Below the pieces are notes generated by a model. It saw only the letters and a list, made by a program, of their open reading frames with translations, was not told the origin of the DNA and did no database searches. 6,733 nucleotides of DNA. Source: an uncultured Lachnoanaerobaculum sp. (GTDB lineage Bacteria; Bacillota; Clostridia; Lachnospirales; Lachnospiraceae). How positions within the stretch are numbered: the stretch's first letter is position 1; the number at the start of each line of letters is the position of its first letter. Where the stretch lies: NCBI GenBank assembly GCA_938041725.1, contig CALISX010000072.1, positions 1 to 6,733 of the forward strand. The letters are read 5' to 3'. Shown here piece after piece: positions 5,013 to 6,733 of this stretch. A program made the translations under genes and the position numbers.

Positions 5013-6374
5013 ATGGATATGCGTGAAAAATTACTTTGTGAAGATCCTTGGAAGTTAATGATAAGTCTCAGTCTGCCTGCAATTCTAGGTCAGCTGATAG
5101 TAGGATTATATGCATTTGTAGATTCAATATATGTTGGACAGATGGTGGGAACCGATGCTATGAGTGCGGTATCGGCGGCATCTCCGTTTGTTCTTATAAA
5201 TAATGCAATAGCCGTACTTCTTGGAATAGGTTCAGGTTCAGTACTTTCAAGGGCAATAGGAAAGAAAAATGTTGAAGTTATTGATAAGATAGTAGGCAAT
5301 CTTACTTTTCTGGTAATTATAATGTCATCAGCGGTTATGATTATAGGTATTGTGATCGCACCGGTTTTTTTGAGTTTATCAGGTGCAAGAGGTAATGTGC
5401 TTGAAATGGGGGCGGCTTATCTAAGAACGGTATATCTGGGTTCTATTTTTGTAAATTTTATGCAGGGAGCAAATATGCTGATTCGTGCAGAAGGTCGCAT
5501 GGGTATAGCAATGGGAATTATGGCTTCGGGTGCAATTTTAAATATTATATTGGATCCGGTATTTATATTGCTTATGCCGTCTAAAGGACCTCAGGCTGTT
5601 GCAATTGCCACTGTATTTTCACAATTTATTCAAGCTTTAGTGACATTGTTTTATTTTATTAAAAAAAGTCCGGTAGTTCGTTTCCACGGGATAAAGCTTG
5701 CAAAGGAGTTACTGCCTGAAATATTTTCAGTGGGAATGAGTGCAATGTTTATGCAGATTATGATGTTGGTGCAAATGACTGTTGTATATAATACGGCAGT
5801 GCATTTTGGCGGAAAAGATCAAATTGCACTTATGGGAGCGGCTCAAAGAGTTATGCAACTGTCTTTCGTTCCGATATGGGGAATGAGTCAGGGTATGCAA
5901 CCGGCTGTAGGAACGAACTTCGGGGCTAAAGAGTATGCGAGAGTGAAAAGACTTACTAATGTATTTATTATAGGAGCCACCTGCCTTGCAGGATTTTTCT
6001 TTATTGTGATAGAAATTTTCTCATCACAAATATTGTCGGCATTTATTACGACCCCATCTATTGTAGCTTCAGGAGTATCGAATTTCAGACTTATGTACTG
6101 TATGTTCCCAACCTATGGAATGCTTATAATGGTGGTTACGTATTTTCAGTCGCTTGGAAAAGCAAGGCAGGCAGGGCTTGTGGTTGTACTAAGACAACTT
6201 GCACTTGTAGTTCCTTTGGTGCTTATATTACCGAGAGTATTAAACGGAAATGTTTTAGGAGTATGGATGGCATTGCCTGTAAATGATATTATTGTATTTT
6301 TGATTGCAATTACTATGTTGTTTACCGAGTACAACTGTCTCAATACCTTAGTTAAACAAAATATAGAATATTAA
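5013..6374 (+). CDS. MATE-family multidrug efflux transporter (MepA-like)
   Basis: Integral membrane antiporter of 453 residues, the usual MATE length with about 12 transmembrane helices in two six-helix halves. The N-terminal half opens with PWKLMISLSLPAILGQLI and AFVDSIYVGQMVGTDAMSA, the hallmark first helices, then NNAIAVLLGIGSGSVLSRAIG. The second half has the matching GAAQRVMQLSFVPIWGMSQG segment and QPAVGTNFGAKEYARVK. Such pumps export cationic drugs using Na+ or H+ gradients; this pump's substrate is unknown. I chose the ATG at 5013, nine bases after GGAGG at 4999-5003; ATG 5004 abuts that site and 5019 is rather far. The frame is open back to 4839 but lacks MATE-like sequence there. 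It is the last recognised gene of the AT-rich cassette and probably under the TetR regulator, directly or by readthrough. No clear terminator follows. Confidence 0.94.
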   Translation: MDMREKLLCEDPWKLMISLSLPAILGQLIVGLYAFVDSIYVGQMVGTDAMSAVSAASPFVLINNAIAVLLGIGSGSVLSRAIGKKNVEVIDKIVGNLTFLVIIMSSAVMIIGIVIAPVFLSLSGARGNVLEMGAAYLRTVYLGSIFVNFMQGANMLIRAEGRMGIAMGIMASGAILNIILDPVFILLMPSKGPQAVAIATVFSQFIQALVTLFYFIKKSPVVRFHGIKLAKELLPEIFSVGMSAMFMQIMMLVQMTVVYNTAVHFGGKDQIALMGAAQRVMQLSFVPIWGMSQGMQPAVGTNFGAKEYARVKRLTNVFIIGATCLAGFFFIVIEIFSSQILSAFITTPSIVASGVSNFRLMYCMFPTYGMLIMVVTYFQSLGKARQAGLVVVLRQLALVVPLVLILPRVLNGNVLGVWMALPVNDIIVFLIAITMLFTEYNCLNTLVKQNIEY

Positions 6375-6502
6375 AAATCTTATATATTATTTGAATTAAA
6401 CAAAATAATCAGAAAATTAGAATAATACACACAATTAAAACAGATTTAAAATTATATATCAGAAAAAAAATAAAAATAAAATTAAAATAAAACGAAATAG
6501 TA
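6375..6502. other. AT-rich spacer after the MATE gene
   Basis: Almost only A and T, with no open frame and no GC stem that could end the MATE transcript. The stretch at about 6451-6495 is strongly A-rich on the + strand and lies directly upstream of the promoter at 6503, where it could act as an UP-like element. Confidence 0.6.
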
Positions 6503-6530
6503 TTGACAAATGAAAAATATCTGATATACT
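6503..6530 (+). promoter_or_regulatory. Strong housekeeping-type promoter near the right edge
   Basis: A perfect TTGACA at 6503-6508, a 16-bp spacer and TATACT at 6525-6530, with TGA at 6522-6524 forming an extended -10. Transcription should start near 6537 and run rightward. A 12-bp palindrome, AGAATATATTCT at 6549-6560, lies just after the start and could be an operator or a weak hairpin. Confidence 0.8.
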
Positions 6531-6536
6531 TAAGAC

Positions 6537-6690
6537 ATAAACAAAGAGAGAATATATTCTTAATAAGTTTCATAATGAATGCCATCCATCAAAGGATGTA
6601 GACAGACATCAATTGAATGGAAATCTGGGAGAGGGGGTACAGTCCGAAGACAACATAAGTAATGATTAGACTTTGATCTAATCCGGAACC
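6537..6690 (+). ncRNA. Candidate structured leader RNA (unclassified)
   Basis: The transcript from the promoter at 6503 has no clear gene for about 165 bases but several pairings. CATCC at 6583-6587 can pair with GGATG at 6594-6598; alternatively GATGT at 6595-6599 can pair with ACATC at 6606-6610. These share four bases and exclude each other. Further on, GGT (6636-6638) and TCCG (6643-6646) pair with CGGA (6684-6687) and ACC (6688-6690), with ACAG bulged, enclosing a 7-bp hairpin, GATTAGA (6664-6670) with TCTAATC (6677-6683). The G-rich stretch at 6627-6637 stands out in AT-rich surroundings. I found no match to the TPP, FMN, SAM, lysine, purine, cobalamin, glycine, c-di-GMP, guanidine or T-box cores I remember. 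It could be a riboswitch or attenuator leader, or the 5' part of an intron or other RNA element. Confidence 0.4.
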
Positions 6691-6704
6691 TATAAGAAGA
6701 GTTT

Positions 6705-6733
6705 GTGAAATATATTATTGATATTATTGAAAA
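6705..6733 (+). CDS. Possible start of a gene running off the right edge
   Basis: A GTG at 6705 preceded by AAGAAGAG at about 6694-6701 opens a frame reading MKYIIDIIE to the window end. It lies shortly after the structured segment, where a regulated gene would be expected. Only nine codons are visible, the ribosome site is mediocre and no family can be assigned, so this is a guess from position. Confidence 0.22.

Noticed and set aside
6627..6690. Group I intron core or T-box (from GGTACAGTCCGAAGAC)
   Set aside because: It superficially resembles a group I S-element, but I found no matching R-element partner, no P3/P8 and no T-box ACC-binding bulge; kept as unclassified.

Overview
The window reads as a chromosomal segment of a low-GC Gram-positive anaerobe, most likely a gut Clostridia/Lachnospiraceae member. 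This rests on strong GGAGG-type ribosome binding sites, the style of the NarL-type regulators, a TetR/ABC exporter/MATE gene set and the short AT-rich spacers. I name no species.

The left part (1 to about 3190) has mixed base composition with many GC-rich codons. Two response regulator genes (32-670 and 690-1367) lie in tandem on the + strand and look like the end of an operon whose kinase(s) would lie to the left. They converge on a leftward gene for a small unrecognised lipoprotein (1525-2208), with a hairpin between them that can serve both directions. The lipoprotein gene is divergent from a beta-class carbonic anhydrase gene (2420-2992). Their shared upstream region has a TATAAT box on each strand and, between the boxes, a perfect 10-bp inverted repeat that looks like an operator. 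After the carbonic anhydrase comes a hairpin whose T-tract faces leftward, although no leftward gene remains to its right.

From about 3190 the sequence becomes clearly AT-rich with different codon use, suggesting a separately acquired efflux cassette. It begins with a TetR-family regulator (3275-3889) whose -10 box is buried in a perfect 32-bp palindrome, the layout of an autorepressor. Where the regulated exporter should be, only the last 57 codons of an ABC transporter survive (about 4032-4227), frameshifted at the H-loop. The remnant's stop codon overlaps the start of a cysteine-rich protein (4224-4811) of the L-2-amino-thiazoline-4-carboxylic acid hydrolase-like family, so the original order was very probably tetR, ABC exporter gene(s), hydrolase-like gene, MATE gene. 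The MATE multidrug transporter (5013-6374) is intact and may now be the cassette's only working pump.

The last 360 bases carry no clear gene. An A-rich stretch leads into a near-consensus promoter (TTGACA, 16 bp, extended -10 TATACT). Its transcript would start near 6537 and contain two mutually exclusive small stems and then a bulged long-range stem, before a possible GTG start at 6705. This resembles the leader of a regulated gene lying off the right edge. I could not match it to a known riboswitch class, and it is the best candidate here for something undescribed. I saw no tRNA, rRNA, CRISPR array or intact insertion sequence.
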